From NCBI GenBank assembly GCA_017893485.1, contig CM030368.1, forward strand, positions 172,693,004 through 172,757,003: 64,000 nt of DNA. The letters run 5' to 3'. The stretch comes from Hemerocallis citrina (taxonomy: Eukaryota > Streptophyta > Magnoliopsida > Asparagales > Asphodelaceae). The notes beneath the pieces are model-generated. The model worked only from the letters and a program-made list of their open reading frames with translations. It made no database searches and was not told where the DNA came from. Shown one piece after another: positions 11,020 through 22,389 of this stretch. The position numbers and the translations under genes were made by a program. Within the stretch, counting starts at the first letter, position 1. The number at the start of each line of letters is the position of its first letter.

Positions 11020-13039
11020 ATCTTAAGATATTATAATTTTAATTTTTAGATTAGAGAGAAGAGATCCACCTGAATCCGACGCCGTCGCCGTGCGCCGCCG
11101 CTTCCATCGTCGCCGTCGTGTTCAACGAGAGATCCGGTCACAAGATTCACAGGCGACCTCGTCTTCCTCTCGCATTTGTGGTTGGGTCTATGTGTCAGCC
11201 AAGTCGCCGGATCTGGTCCCTTGCCTCCTCGACCAGTCGCAGCTCTCGTCGACCCGTAGATCGATGCTCTGGTTGCTGACGCCACCACACATTGCCGCAG
11301 CCGCGAGCGCCTCAGTCGCGGCCGCCTCTATCGCGAGCGCCGCAGTCGGGTCCTCCACAGTTGCGAGCACTGCAGTCGTGAGCGCCACCGTCGTGACCGC
11401 CGCCGTCTAGAGCATCGGTGCACCCCACGGCCAACCCCAGTCGTCACCCTCAGCCATCATGAGAGAACGGGATCTGGGTTTCCCTTCTCCTCACTTATGG
11501 TCAGTTGGGTTCTCTTTCATTTGAGTGATAGGGGTTTTGAGTTCAATTCAAAACTGCCCACAACCTGTTTGTTGAAATTCTCCCACTGAGTTCAATCCTT
11601 GAAATTGAGATTGGTTTGATTAGAAATGGGTGGGATTTTCTCAAAGAAAGTAGCATTGGATTTGTCCCTCATTGGGTTTGGCACAAATTGAGATACTCTG
11701 GATTGTCGATAAGGCTTTCCTCCAGATTGAGTCTGTTGTGTGGTGTTTTGGGTGCAATACAAGATAGATCGGATTTGTTTCGAAACATATTTGACTCTAA
11801 TCAATTGAAGGGAAAGAGACAGTGAAAAATAAGTTCTTTACTTTTCTCGTATTAAACTTTGTTAAATATTTTGCTACGTGCTGGAAGTTCAAAACATTCG
11901 TTTTAAGCATTGTTTTTGAATTATAGAATTACTATGATGCTAAGTGGTTAAGTTCGAGACTGTATTAATCATTTGTTTAATTAAATACAAGTTGAACAGT
12001 TGTTTTGGCTATGTGCTAAAATCAAATATTTATTTTTGAAAAGTTAAACTATATGTTTTAACTATAAAGTTTGGATCTCCAATTAAATTGTTGCTAGAAT
12101 TAAACAGTGCTAATAATTTGTTTAATTAGCTAATCTATAACAATTTGATGAATGTAGGAACTTTAATGTTACCTACAAATTGTGTATGTTGGAGACGATG
12201 GATATGCATCACGGTCGAATAAGTCTGCACCACGCAGGCTTTTCCATCGAATTTGGAAACCACTTCTAACTTGAAGTGTCGGTATGATCTTCTCAATCTT
12301 GCTTAGTATTTTCATGTGATGAATGTTGAACGTTTTGTGCGTTTGATTACATGATTGAGAGTTTTAGATCATAGTTATTCTCGCTTTGAAAACTAGCATG
12401 TTTAGGATTGTTAAGTGCTTTATCATACTACGTGTATAGATATTTTGACAAATCCATTGTTTGCAATTTTGTGTGAGAATATATATTTGCTTCTCAAATA
12501 AAATTTTTGATGTATAAGATGTATAACAAATGTCTGTAACTTAGGAGAGAGCATCTCCTAATGTAGGATATGACTCCATTAGTTACATCCTGTTCTTTTT
12601 TTGTTCATTGTACTATGTGTGCAAAGTTGAATTATAACATGTTAGTCATTATCTCGTTTAGCGTTTCGAAGATGATGAAGAACAAATAAAGAAAATTTTG
12701 CTTACTGTGTTTGAGCAAGTGGACATTGTTAGAACCATTAGAGAAAGTAAACAATTTTGTAAAATGTGATAGAGTAACTTTGTATTAACTCTTGTGCATA
12801 TATTGTCAATCACATGTATAAGTTGAGTTTAACAAATGAGATAATTAATAATAATAGTTCTAATTGTGTATAGTTCCTGAACATAGCATAATTGGCTAGG
12901 CATTGAGAACTGTATATTAAATTGTTTGTTCTTGTTAAAACTCATAACTCTGCTAAATGACACTCCATTAAATATGACAAATATGAAAGTTGTGCTCAGA
13001 TTATGATCACTAGAAAATCATTTAGTATGGTCTCTAGGA

Positions 13040-15240
13040 GCACACAACTTCTTGAGTCAATACATTCTGATATTTGTGATCTCAGTAGCTTTGTGACTAT
13101 ATGAGACGATAATTGGTCAGAAGTATTTAATCACCTATGTAGATGATTATTGAATGTTTGTCATACATATATGGAGGATGTAGCACTCACTATTTTGATG
13201 AATTAAAATCTAGTTAAATGCTAAAAGTCAAGGGTTCAGAGTTGATAGAGGTGGTGAATATGTTTAATAATTTTAGAGTAATTTGCATTTGGCATAATCT
13301 CTAGTGCACTATATTTACCATTGTCAAACAATATTGATAAAGTTAGAATCAAACACTCAGTGAAATGTTGAATTCTATGTTATTGACTGTTAGTTTGACT
13401 TTGAGTAATTATGAGTTATGTTATATTATCAATCATATTTCTAATTTTTTACGACACTTTATTTAAGTTACTTACACTTTGTAGATTAACGGTATAAAAA
13501 CACAAATAATTTTATCAAAGTGGAAAATGTGGTATGATACATTTGTTAAAGTACATGATCCCAGAAGGCCTAAAGTATGACATATAAAAAATATTTGTGT
13601 ATATTTAGAAAGTGCAGAATGTGGTTCTATGGACAGTTTTAGATCTATCTAATTTGGGTAGTAGAATCTGGACTTGCAAAGTTTTTTTGACGATGTGTTG
13701 ATCAAAGACAAATCTATGAAATTATCAGTCCTACTGTCACGGTCAATGATTCACAGTTTGAATCAAGAACTAGTCTTACTGACACTTAAACTTGAATGAC
13801 AAATAAGCTAAGAAGAGTCTTTAGTAGACAATGAGATGATTTTGTGTCATACAATAATACTTTAATTTAGTTGATCTATCGAAAGGGACTAAAACTGTAG
13901 TAAGTAAGTAGGGTTTTGTAGAAGAAACTTAATTTTGATTGTTCAGTAGCAACTTTAATGTTTTTTAGTAGCTAACAGATTGACTGAGGAAAAATGGGGT
14001 AAATTTATTTGATGTCTACTCACATGTTTGTCATATTGCTACAATAAGTATTCTTCTTATCGTTACATCTATTGAAAATGTTTTCATTCATAAAAGATAT
14101 TTAAAAGTTTTGTACTTGATATTTTGTACTGAACAGTTTTGTACTGGAAAGTCTTGAACTAATATGTTTAATGAACAAGATTTACAATTTAGTAAAATAA
14201 TCGTATGCTTTAAAACATGTAATATAGCTATCGTATAAATAATTTGACAAATTTCTCAAAGAGCCTAGTATATGAACTAAGTAATTCAGATCAGTGCCTT
14301 TAACTTTGTGGTGTGTCAAATATAATGGCTATTATGTACTTGGTTTTATTGACATACTTGTTGATTGAAAGTGACATCTCTATTATAAATGGAGTTAAAT
14401 TGTGCTATCCAAATAAATTTAGTATGAAACACCTAAGTGTTGTGGTCACCATATTATGTATAAGGGTGAGTTTTGGTTGGCAAAGGATAACCCTTAGTTA
14501 AACTAGATAAATCAATAATGTATTTCAAAAGTAGGGATATAGTGATTGAAAGTGTGTTTTGAATCGCCTTATGATTATGATAAAAGGTTGACACCTAATG
14601 ATGGTGCAACTATGAGATAGGTAGATCATTCTAAAGGAATTGAAAGTCTCATGTATACAAAGATCTGCACTAGAATAGACATAGCCTTTGAGGTAGGTAT
14701 GATCTGCAGATTCACTAATAATCCCATACACATTTGAGTGCTCTTAAGAGGCTAATGAGATACCTGAGTGGTATTCAAGAGTTTGCTTTGTGATACTCTA
14801 GTCATTCTTCGAATGAATGACTGATCTGATGCATTATGATGCTCAAAATTTAGTGAAAATCGATAACTAGTAGATATGTGTTTATACTAGGAGAAACAGA
14901 AATATTATGGAAATTAAAAGGCAAACAGACACTGTGCTATCATCCATGAAATCAGACCTCTATGTGTTATTCTCTGCAGGGAAAGAGGCTGAGTGGATTG
15001 AAAAACTTGTTGCTAGTCATCCATTAACAAGTTTAAGTAACTCTCTAATTCTGTTATGCGACAATCAAGCTGTAATGCAGTGTAGTTCTTAACTCACTCT
15101 ATAATAGTAAGAGGAGTATATTAAGGCTGAAAGAATCCTAGTTGAACTTTCTCATTGATAAAGTGCAATTGTGACAAGTATGGCCAATGCTCTTACTAAG
15201 AGACTTGAAAGTGATCTAATTATCAAAAGTGTGGGAAAAA
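13040..15240 (+). pseudogene. Copia A integrase and RT/RNase H remnants
   Basis: Copia polyprotein fragments are visible through many stops. An integrase start resembling LLESIHSDICDLSSFVT and a VYMEDVALT-like stretch lie at about 13045-13250. An RT/RNase H join resembling DHSKGIESLMYTKICTRIDI lies at about 14620-14690. An RNase H stretch at 14910-15090 includes SSMKSD and SAGKEAEWIEKLVASHP and the D-N-Q of LLCDNQA. No YVDD box could be read. Copy B carries the same remnants inverted (about 26800-27230). Confidence 0.8.
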
Positions 15241-16271
15241 TGGAGTTAAAAGCTATTAAGTCAAAAGCTTTAACATCCAAGTTGTTTTGAGATTTAGATC
15301 CAATTGGAGCCATAGAGAAGTTCACACTGAAGCATCAATTTTTGGCAGTTGGCATGCTTTAGATAATTTGAAAAGTTCTATATAAATTCTGTTAATATAT
15401 AATTTCATTCCAATTTTGATGATGCTATATATTTTTATAATTTACTTAGAATCATCTCATTATTCCAAAAGAAAGCATGAAAACTTGTCGATGTGTTTCC
15501 GATGTTTAGAATTGTTGTTATATCATTCCAATTTTGATGATATAACTCTTTTATGGATTCATGTTTCATTCCAATTTTGATGATTCAGAATTAACCATAA
15601 TTGATTTGACTGTTCTATCATTCCAATATGAAACATAGTATAGTTCTTGTGCAGAAACTATGATAGTTCTTGTTCTTTATTTTGTTAAAGACTCTTGATT
15701 GTGATGCTTGCGTTACATTTTGCTAAGCTATCGTTGAATTGTACTAAGTTCTTTAGTAGAACCAGATACTTTATGAAATTTGCTAGAATTCTTAGAAATT
15801 CTTAGAGATGTGTCTCTTGATATTCTTGTTTTCAATAAGCTAGCAAAGATGGAGGAGTTGAATCTGTCAACATAGATTTCAAAATAATGATTTGCTCAAA
15901 ATGGAGGAGTAAACATAAAGCAGTTTGCAAGGATATAGTTTTGGTTTATTTATCTAAAGAATAAATTTGTCACTTGCTTGATAAACTTCTGTTGAGTTTA
16001 AGGCTCTTGTGTTCATGAGCTTAAAACTCATATTTTGTTCTTGAAGTTTATTTGCTTCGGTTGATTTTGAAACTATGACAGGTTTCTCTAGTTGGTTTAG
16101 TCATTGTGAACTATTCTGTTTTGATATGGTCTTTGAACTATTTGATTATTTTGGTTTAGTCTCATTTGAACTATTTGAGTTATAATTGATTTAGTCTGTA
16201 AACTATATTATATTTGTGAGCAAATGATTTAACGGGGCATTGCCTAATATATTGAGAATATAGGAGGAGAT

Positions 16272-16542
16272 TGTTGGATATATAGGTATATTCTCAATAT
16301 AATAGAATATTATTGTGTATAATGTTCTATGGGGCAACACATGCTTTGCACTTGTTATCTGTTTAATTGTTGGACCGGGTTGAGTGGGCATAAAGCCCAG
16401 TACCCTAAATCCAGTTCATCTCATATAAAAGCTGGCCTACAGGTAGTGCTCTGTAATATTCCAATACTGATAAGCAGGGTATAATATCTTAAGCGGCTAT
16501 GAGATATAAACCCTAATCCTAATTACTCATCTTAATCTAACA
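16272..16542 (+). repeat. 3' LTR of copia A
   Basis: This LTR is 271 bp, beginning TGTTGGATATATAGG and ending TTAATCTAACA, and is preceded by the polypurine tract. Confidence 0.92.
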
Positions 16543-16547
16543 CATAT

Positions 16548-17140
16548 CAGTATAGTACTATCTGGGAAGATGTTTTAAATGCTAACAACATAATATTGGC
16601 ATTCTCCAATTATAGGAATGTGTTTTATGTGTTTCTGGGTAAGGATGTGCGGATCCATTGTTCATAAGCTTTACTTGGCAGCTTCTTCTATTTTCAGTGA
16701 TCCTTGAAGTGTAGTCGGTATTTTGCCACATCTGGCAGTTGAGTATTGTTTGTGCACAAATATTGCCCGTTGTATGTCACTATTTTATGAACAGTCAAAC
16801 CAGTTGAATTGTTATTATTTGTTACAGATGATTATGTTGCCATCAATCAACTGGGTTTTTTATTCTATACAATTGTTTGGTCAACTAGGAAATTGTGATC
16901 ATAATTATTTATTAATTATTACAAAAACATGTATGGTTCTAACTGCATTTTATTATCCATCAAACTGAACTCTTCCAACATATGTCTAATCCAATCCTGA
17001 GCTCTAGTTGCATAAAATTCTTATTTTTTGTTATGGTTGGATATAGATATAGCTTTAGGATTATGTTATTGAGTTTGTTTTAAAGAAAATTTGGTTTTTA
17101 TAGCTTGTTTTTATAATGTGTTTGTCTTCGTATGTTTTAG
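16548..17140 (+). other. Remainder of L7 intron downstream of copia A
   Basis: AT-rich intron sequence ending in the acceptor TATGTTTTAG at 17131-17140. An open frame at 16723-16968 has no recognisable domain and is probably chance. Confidence 0.6.
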
Positions 17141-17356
17141 GGATTGGGAAAGCATGGTATAGTGTGCATTGAAAACATCGTTCATGAGATTCTTACCGTC
17201 GGTCCTCACTTTAAGGAGGCCAACAACTTTTTGTGGCCATTCAAGCTGAAGGCACCATTGGGGGGGCTGAAGAAGAAGAGGAACCATTATGTCGAAGGTG
17301 GTGATGCTGGGAATAGAGAGGATTACATTAATGAACTCATCAGAAGGATGAATTGA

Positions 17357-17999
17357 AATAAATCCCTGCAGGAAGAGCTTTTTTTTTGTTTTGCAGTTTT
17401 GACTGGTTTTGACCAGATGCTGGACATGTGTCAATTTAATTCTCTTGCTCTTTTGTTATATTGTTTATACCTTCGGTTGAACTTGATTTGCAGTATGATA
17501 TATTTCTTGCGTAGATGCTTGATGTGGTTTTTCGTTTCATTGATTTTGTTCTCCCTATTCACTGTTATTTTCTGGCTGATGATTTATATAGTATTTGCAA
17601 AGCAGATTATTTTGTCAGCACTACCTGCTCATCATATTCGCTTGCTGATTCTTCGTGTTATCACAAGGAGGTTGTTATCATTACTAGAGGTTTGTTAATT
17701 CTCTTGTGGATGGACTCCATTGAAATAAGCGGAGTGGGTAATTGCGGTGTTTGCATTTGTACGTCAACTGTCTAGTAAATCATTGCTGTAAGCCTATGAG
17801 AAAGTCCCTCAAAGTGCAGCCACTGGTGTATTGTCTGGTGCAAACATTTATATAATAAAACACAAAGAAGCTATCAAGTGGCTCAACTTCAATCCCCTCA
17901 AAATCAAAGACCTTGATCTAACCTCACAAAACACATTTTTTTTCCAAAACTCAAATTCAAATTTCTCCCCCTCCCAAAACAACTCATTTATTTATTTAA

Positions 18000-18002
<3 letters not shown>
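17357..18002 (+). other. L7 3' flank
   Basis: Sequence downstream of the L7 stop codon, probably 3'UTR and flank. AATAAA occurs immediately after the stop (17357-17362), too close to be the obvious processing signal. Leu/Phe-rich open frames (17399-17775) show no domain. Confidence 0.4.
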
Positions 18003-18040
<38 letters not shown>

Positions 18041-18051
18041 TATATATATAT
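18003..18051. repeat. (TC)n then (TA)n microsatellite
   Basis: A run of TC dinucleotides to about 18036 is followed directly by TA dinucleotides to 18051. Confidence 0.97.
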
Positions 18052-18319
18052 AGATATACTAGTAATTTTCACGTGCAATGCACATCTTAATAAATATATT
18101 TTTATTAAAAGTAAAAAACTTCAACGTAATCTTGCCTTGAATCTAATACCTCTTTTATATATATTAGATATGCACGGGCAATATACGGATTTGTTTGTCG
18201 ACAAATGTTTGTATTTGTTGTTGAAATTAATTTGAACGTGTATTACACGTGTTTGTTTAGTTACAAAGTTAGGGTTTGTTTGGTTACAAACCCCAACTCT
18301 CCCATTAAAATAGTATATA

Positions 18320-18437
18320 CTAGTATGATGCACGTGTGATGCACGTGGAGGAGGAAGGAAAAGGACAAAAAAGAAAAAATCTAGTATGATGCACGTGCGA
18401 TGCACGTGGAGGAGGAAGGAAAAGGACAAAAAAATCC
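18320..18437 (+). repeat. 61-bp tandem duplication
   Basis: CTAGTATGATGCACGTG... through GGAAAAGGACAAAAAA occurs twice in a row (18320-18380 and 18381-18437), with few differences. Confidence 0.9.
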
Positions 18438-18526
18438 TACCAACAAGTGCGCTGCACGTGTTTGCACACATACAAAAAAAAAAAATTGTTTATTTGTTTG
18501 GAACCTCATCTCTCCCATTATAATAG

Positions 18527-18527
<1 letters not shown>

Positions 18528-18578
<51 letters not shown>
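18528..18578. repeat. (AT)n microsatellite
   Basis: Uninterrupted AT dinucleotide run. Confidence 0.97.
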
Positions 18579-18582
<4 letters not shown>

Positions 18583-18754
18583 AGAGGAACTTTTAGACCC
18601 CATTTTATAATTATTTTTCACCATATACTAATGGAAACATGGACTTTTATTTACAACTAATTATTGACATACTATTCAAACTTCAGCTACATAATTGTTT
18701 TTTTTTTATCATATAGCTACATAATTGTTGATTTACTGTTTACAAGAATTTTCA

Positions 18755-18814
18755 TATGCTGTATCGTTATGAAGACGTGCCGTATATGCTGTATCGTTAT
18801 GAAGACGTGCCGTA
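18755..18814 (+). repeat. 30-bp perfect tandem duplication
   Basis: TATGCTGTATCGTTATGAAG... is present twice in direct succession (18755-18784, 18785-18814). Confidence 0.93.
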
Positions 18815-18838
18815 GGGACGTGGCCGCGGGCAAATCTA

Positions 18839-19200
18839 GTTCATCAATGAATGACGATGTTGGACATGTTTCTATATCCATAATCAGAAAGTACCCCAAA
18901 TCAGTCTTGTCATATTAACGCATTAGATGCAGAATATGTACCAGCCATGAGAGTACATTCTAAAATTGAAGACAATCTCATATTTTACATGAGAACCAAT
19001 TTAGACTGGTAGTAAGAGGCCGACAATACTTGCACCTTCTAATTTTGTTGAAGGTTTGTTGCTACTTTAATTCTCACAAGATCAACCACAAACTTCTTTG
19101 ATAAGTAGCTTCAGGGAAAGAATAACCGAAAGGAAAATTGATGTTCGTATCCTCCATCCTCTATTATTTTTGGTGGATTAGCAACTGTAATCATGTATTG
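18839..19200. other. No gene recognised
   Basis: Unique-looking AT-rich sequence between Helitron-like sequence and the next MITE; nothing recognisable. Confidence 0.4.
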
Positions 19201-19208
19201 CCAATAGA

Positions 19209-19413
19209 CAGGGCCGGCCCTGAGTTCCGGGGGGCCCTAGGCGAACTTCCGAAATGGGCCCCCCCTGCCCCATATAAAAAAAAAAAAAAATTACGCGCGA
19301 AACGCGTGCCTATATTTACAAGGGAAGTTTGAAATCAGGGGCCCCAAAAATGGCGAATTCCGCGGGGGCCCGAGGCGGCCGCCTTGCCCGCCTACACATC
19401 AGGGCCGGCCCTG
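19209..19413. mobile_element. Palindromic hAT-type MITE, 205 bp
   Basis: The ends are CAGGGCCGGCCCTGA / TCAGGGCCGGCCCTG, each itself a palindrome. The 8-bp TSD CCAATAGA is perfect (19201-19208, 19414-19421). The interior is GC-rich apart from an A tract. It is non-coding. Confidence 0.93.
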
Positions 19414-19568
19414 CCAATAGATTCTAATCTATATTTCGAGTATCTATAGCCAGAAGCCGCTGTCAAAAAAAAAATCTATAGATCGACGCAATATACAACT
19501 TCGTCAAAAGTAATGTCAACTCCAAACCTAAACTGCGTACAAGACTAAAGATCATGCTGGTGTTCTAA

Positions 19569-20950
19569 GGTAGCGTTTGGTCCAGATTAGGTCGTTGCTT
19601 GTCGAGCTTAATCCCTAAGCAGCCCAGCTTAGGTTGTTGCCTGTGGGCTATTCTTGTTTATATCGTGGAATGTGGGGCTTGAACTGTTCTGGGTGCTGGG
19701 CTTTTCTTCTATGTTTGGACTACTTAGGTTGTTGCTTGTCGAGTGTGCAGCAAGCTCTGCCTTCTCCTCCCACTGATGATGACTGCTCTATTCCAACTGT
19801 TTTGGGCTCATTCTGTTTTTCTGGAGCCTTTAAGTCATGTGTTATTTTACTATCTGCTTTCTCTTGTGTGTTGTGCTGTGTTGTACTGGAGTTCTGCTGT
19901 GCTACTCTCTAATTATGTAATATATATGTAGTGTGGCTGGAGCTTTTTAGGCTCTATCTGTTTATTTCAACAACAAAAAAGTATTCTCATCTGCAAAGAT
20001 TTTCCCGTTTATTTTTTCTTCGCATTTGGGACTGGAGATTAAATTACAGAATGAGCTTGTCTCAACTTACACTGTAGCCTCTACATTTGTGATGAAAATG
20101 TTATGTTTTCCATTCTCAGTTGAATTAAATCTTATGAACTGCAGATGTTCATTTTTCTACATCTTTATAAGCAGCTGAGTTCTTTGGAAGTAGAGAGTTC
20201 TGTAATTTGGAGAAATCCTGATTGTTGGCTCATGTACCTCTTTCGCGTTTAAATATGTAGCCGATCTACTTGTTTAGTTTCAGGAACAACTTAAAATGTT
20301 TTTGTCGGCATCATTTAGGCCTTTTTATTTTTTGAGGAAACAATTAGCTAAATATCTAAAGTCCATGGTGGTGTACACATATTTACGTCTAATACTTAGT
20401 AGTTTGATTGTTTTTTGTTATGGTGAAAGATATGAATACTCACAATTTAATTTAAAGAGGAATGTCAAATTTATGGTTAACAAGAATATTCTTATTGCAT
20501 TACTTGGACCTCTATTAAGAACTGGTTTAATGTACTTTGTCATTTTCATTGTTATTGAATAACCCATTTTGAATGGAATGATGCATTTTATAAAGTATCG
20601 TAGCCCTTTAATTTTTTTTTTACATACAGTTCAAATATTTTTATTTTTTTTCCTTTTTACGAGTTTTCTAGGTTATTCTAAATATTTCATTTATTAGTAA
20701 TATAAAGATTTTTTTTGTAATTTGATAACTTATATTTTATTCTTAAATAAAATCAAAAGCTTAAATTGAGTATAAAAGTAGCTTACAATTGATATCTTAT
20801 GCCAAACAACTTCTAACTTAAAAGTAGCTTTAAAGTTAAAAAAAAGCTGACTCTTCAGACAGTTTCAGCTTTTAATTTCAAAGCTCTACTTCCTGGCTTC
20901 TCCTTCTGAAGTAGCTTTAAAGCCCGAAAAAAGCTAGGCTAAACGCAACC
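19569..20950. mobile_element. PIF/Harbinger-like non-autonomous element
   Basis: The left end GGTAGCGTTTGGTCC and the inverted right end GGTTGCGTTTAGCCT are flanked by TAA (19566-19568, 20951-20953). A 3-bp TAA duplication and GG...TTTGG-type ends fit PIF/Harbinger. The interior includes a LINE tail and AT-rich sequence; no transposase is visible. An 88-residue open frame (20296-20562) has no recognisable domain. Confidence 0.55.
19640..19977 (+). mobile_element. 3' fragment of a LINE
   Basis: The end reads GTGTGGCTGGAGC...GGCTCTATC then an A-rich tail (19930-19980). This closely resembles the tail of the LINE at 49779-52521 (GCGTGGCTGGAGC...GGGCTCTATCC). Only untranslated sequence is present. 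The left end is uncertain. Confidence 0.55.
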
Positions 20951-20953
20951 TAA

Positions 20954-21162
20954 GTAACACTGTTCATCTACAAACATCCAAAGTAATTTCAGAATGATCA
21001 TTTGTCAGTGTGTTCTAGGAAACACGGTTCGCCTGCAAACATCCAAAGTAATTTCAGAATGGTGATTCGATGCAATGGCGCAATCGCATCTTGTTCAAAA
21101 TGTATATAATATATTTTTGTAGATAAATTAACTTGCAGGCCTGATAGAATCTACTCGAGTGA
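20954..21162. repeat. Local duplication and unassigned DNA
   Basis: A stretch ending CATCCAAAGTAATTTCAGAA is present twice, at about 20966-21003 and 21034-21062. No gene is seen. Confidence 0.6.
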
Positions 21163-21314
21163 TATTCAATTCATATCCATCTAAGAATATTCGACTTGGA
21201 CTCATCTGATAACGTGAAGATGTGGTTAGAGTGCACGCCTTATCTCATTGAAGAAGCTGAAAGGGAAAGCCCTCGTCATGTCTCTTTTGGTATGTTAATG
21301 CCGGGCTCAGGGAG
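21163..21314 (+). other. Orphan exon-like open frame, unknown product
   Basis: An open stretch of about 50 codons ends in AG|GTAAGG, a good splice donor. Its translation includes DNVKMWLECTPYLIEEAERE and SFGMLMPGSGR, a normal protein-like composition unlike the neighbouring AT-rich frames. I do not recognise the family. No partner exon is visible before the LTR at 21640. It could be a relic of a host gene cut by the retrotransposon, or chance. Confidence 0.3.
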
Positions 21315-21639
21315 GTAAGGAATACTCTTGTTCCCTTTCAAAGAACAAGATAATTTGACATTTGTGGGTGTTAGATAGATAAACTAAATGAAAACAAAAC
21401 GTAATCGAGTTGCTGAACGTGTAGACTTGATATGATTACCTGGAAAAGGAGTGGCATAAACAACAATTAGTTGTTGTATCGGCACGAACATAAAAATACA
21501 GCGTGAATTTTTGACCCTAATACAGACCTGTATCATTGACACATTTATCCTCTGTCCATCTGTATTTATTAATTTCTACTTATATTTGTTACTTGTTAGA
21601 AAATAAATACGAAGACCTCAACCCTTACTACTAGAGATC

Positions 21640-22336
21640 TGATGGGTTTATGTCTTGCATACTATGTTGGATACGAAGATGATGAGACGATGGAGGGATC
21701 GAGACGATTGAAGACGGAGTGGGAGCGAGAAGGAAACAGTCAGCAGCAGCAGTAGAAACAGGTTGCGGTCGACCGACCTTGGGGTGCGGTTGACCGTCCC
21801 TTATACAGTGTCTTCCCGCAAGGAAGACAGTCGACCAGTCTTGTTGGACGGTCAACCGCTCGCGATGCTGATGAATTTTGGGCTCGGATTTGGCTGATTA
21901 ATGAGAAGTCCAACTTGCTTTTCAAGTTAGATCGTGTGGCTCTTATCATAGGGTTATCTCTTCAGTAACATCTAACGGATATTGTATCAAGATATCAAAC
22001 TAGTGTTTCTCTATATCATCATATATTATTGTTATTGACATCCACTGAGAGCCAAGAGATAGAGTACTTCATTGAAAGAGAGATTGAGTGATTCTTTAAT
22101 TATAAACAACTAGTACTTGCTGGTGAGGCTTGAAAGATGGTTGTTGTGAGAATTATAATATTCTTATATCTTCTCTAGTTAAATAACATATCGGGTTTCT
22201 TCTCCTCCGGATTAAGGCGAAAGCCCCAACCAGGACAAATTTGTGTGCTTTGGTGTATTTGGTGTGATCTCTATGTGCTTGGTGGTTTATATTGATTGCA
22301 TCGCATAACTTAACAAGATCCTTAGTTTTCCTAATA
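21640..22336 (+). repeat. 5' LTR of the gag-only element
   Basis: About 697 bp, starting TGATGGGTTTATG and ending TTTTCCTAATA directly before the primer-binding site. Contains two GGTCGACC-like palindromic motifs near 21766 and 21830. Confidence 0.85.
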
Positions 22337-22389
22337 ATTGGTATCAGAACTATTTAGGTTTGTGAGTTTGTTCGAGTTCCTTGAAGAAG

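Larger units (their letters stand above)
10749..16542 (+). mobile_element. Ty1/copia retrotransposon, copia A (5794 bp)
   Basis: The element has 271-bp LTRs (10749-11019 and 16272-16542) and a perfect 5-bp TSD CATAT (10744-10748, 16543-16547). A purine tract AGGAGGAGA (16263-16271) precedes the 3' LTR. The two LTRs differ at roughly a dozen positions by eye. No usual initiator-tRNA site (TGGTATCAGAG) follows the 5' LTR; the next bases are ATCTTAAGATAT. The leader (about 11070-11410) is GC-rich with GCC/CGT triplets. It sits in an L7 intron, in the same direction as the gene. Its internal coding is heavily mutated. Confidence 0.95.
10239..17356 (+). pseudogene. 60S ribosomal protein L7 locus, 5'-truncated, nonsense codon in second exon
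   Basis: Four exons of cytosolic large-subunit ribosomal protein L7 (uL30 family) are visible: 10239-10296 (INAMDPKSKKILQLLRLRQ), 10385-10449 or -10464 (IFNGVFLKVNKATMNML...), 10544-10646 ([20 protein letters not shown]...) and 17141-17356 ([17 protein letters not shown]... to INELIRRMN and TGA). Reading phases match across the introns. The family continues RVEPYVTYGYPNL; here the Tyr codon after RVEP is TAA. The same change makes GTAAGT at 10450, whose use joins VEP directly to YPN in frame, losing five residues. The exons coding for the first ~90-100 residues are absent upstream. Copia A occupies the third visible intron (10647-17140). Otherwise the coding sequence is well preserved, so it may be a young pseudogene, or a gene whose first exons lie elsewhere. 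Confidence 0.85.
18056..18838 (+). mobile_element. Helitron-like sequence, possibly several nested ends
   Basis: Several motifs of the type ACTAGTATGATGCACGTG occur (18058, 18319, 18381), resembling 5' ends of plant Helitrons. The right end reads GTGGCCGCGGGCAAATCTAG|T: a GC-rich hairpin-capable stretch, then CTAG before T. No Rep/helicase is present. The match is to terminal style only, so the call is tentative. Confidence 0.35.

Noticed and set aside
11090..11410. Open frame of 106 codons rich in Arg then Ala/Val/Ser
   Set aside because: It lies in the GC-rich leader of copia A, is made of CGT/GCC triplet repeats and has overlapping open frames on both strands; composition explains it.
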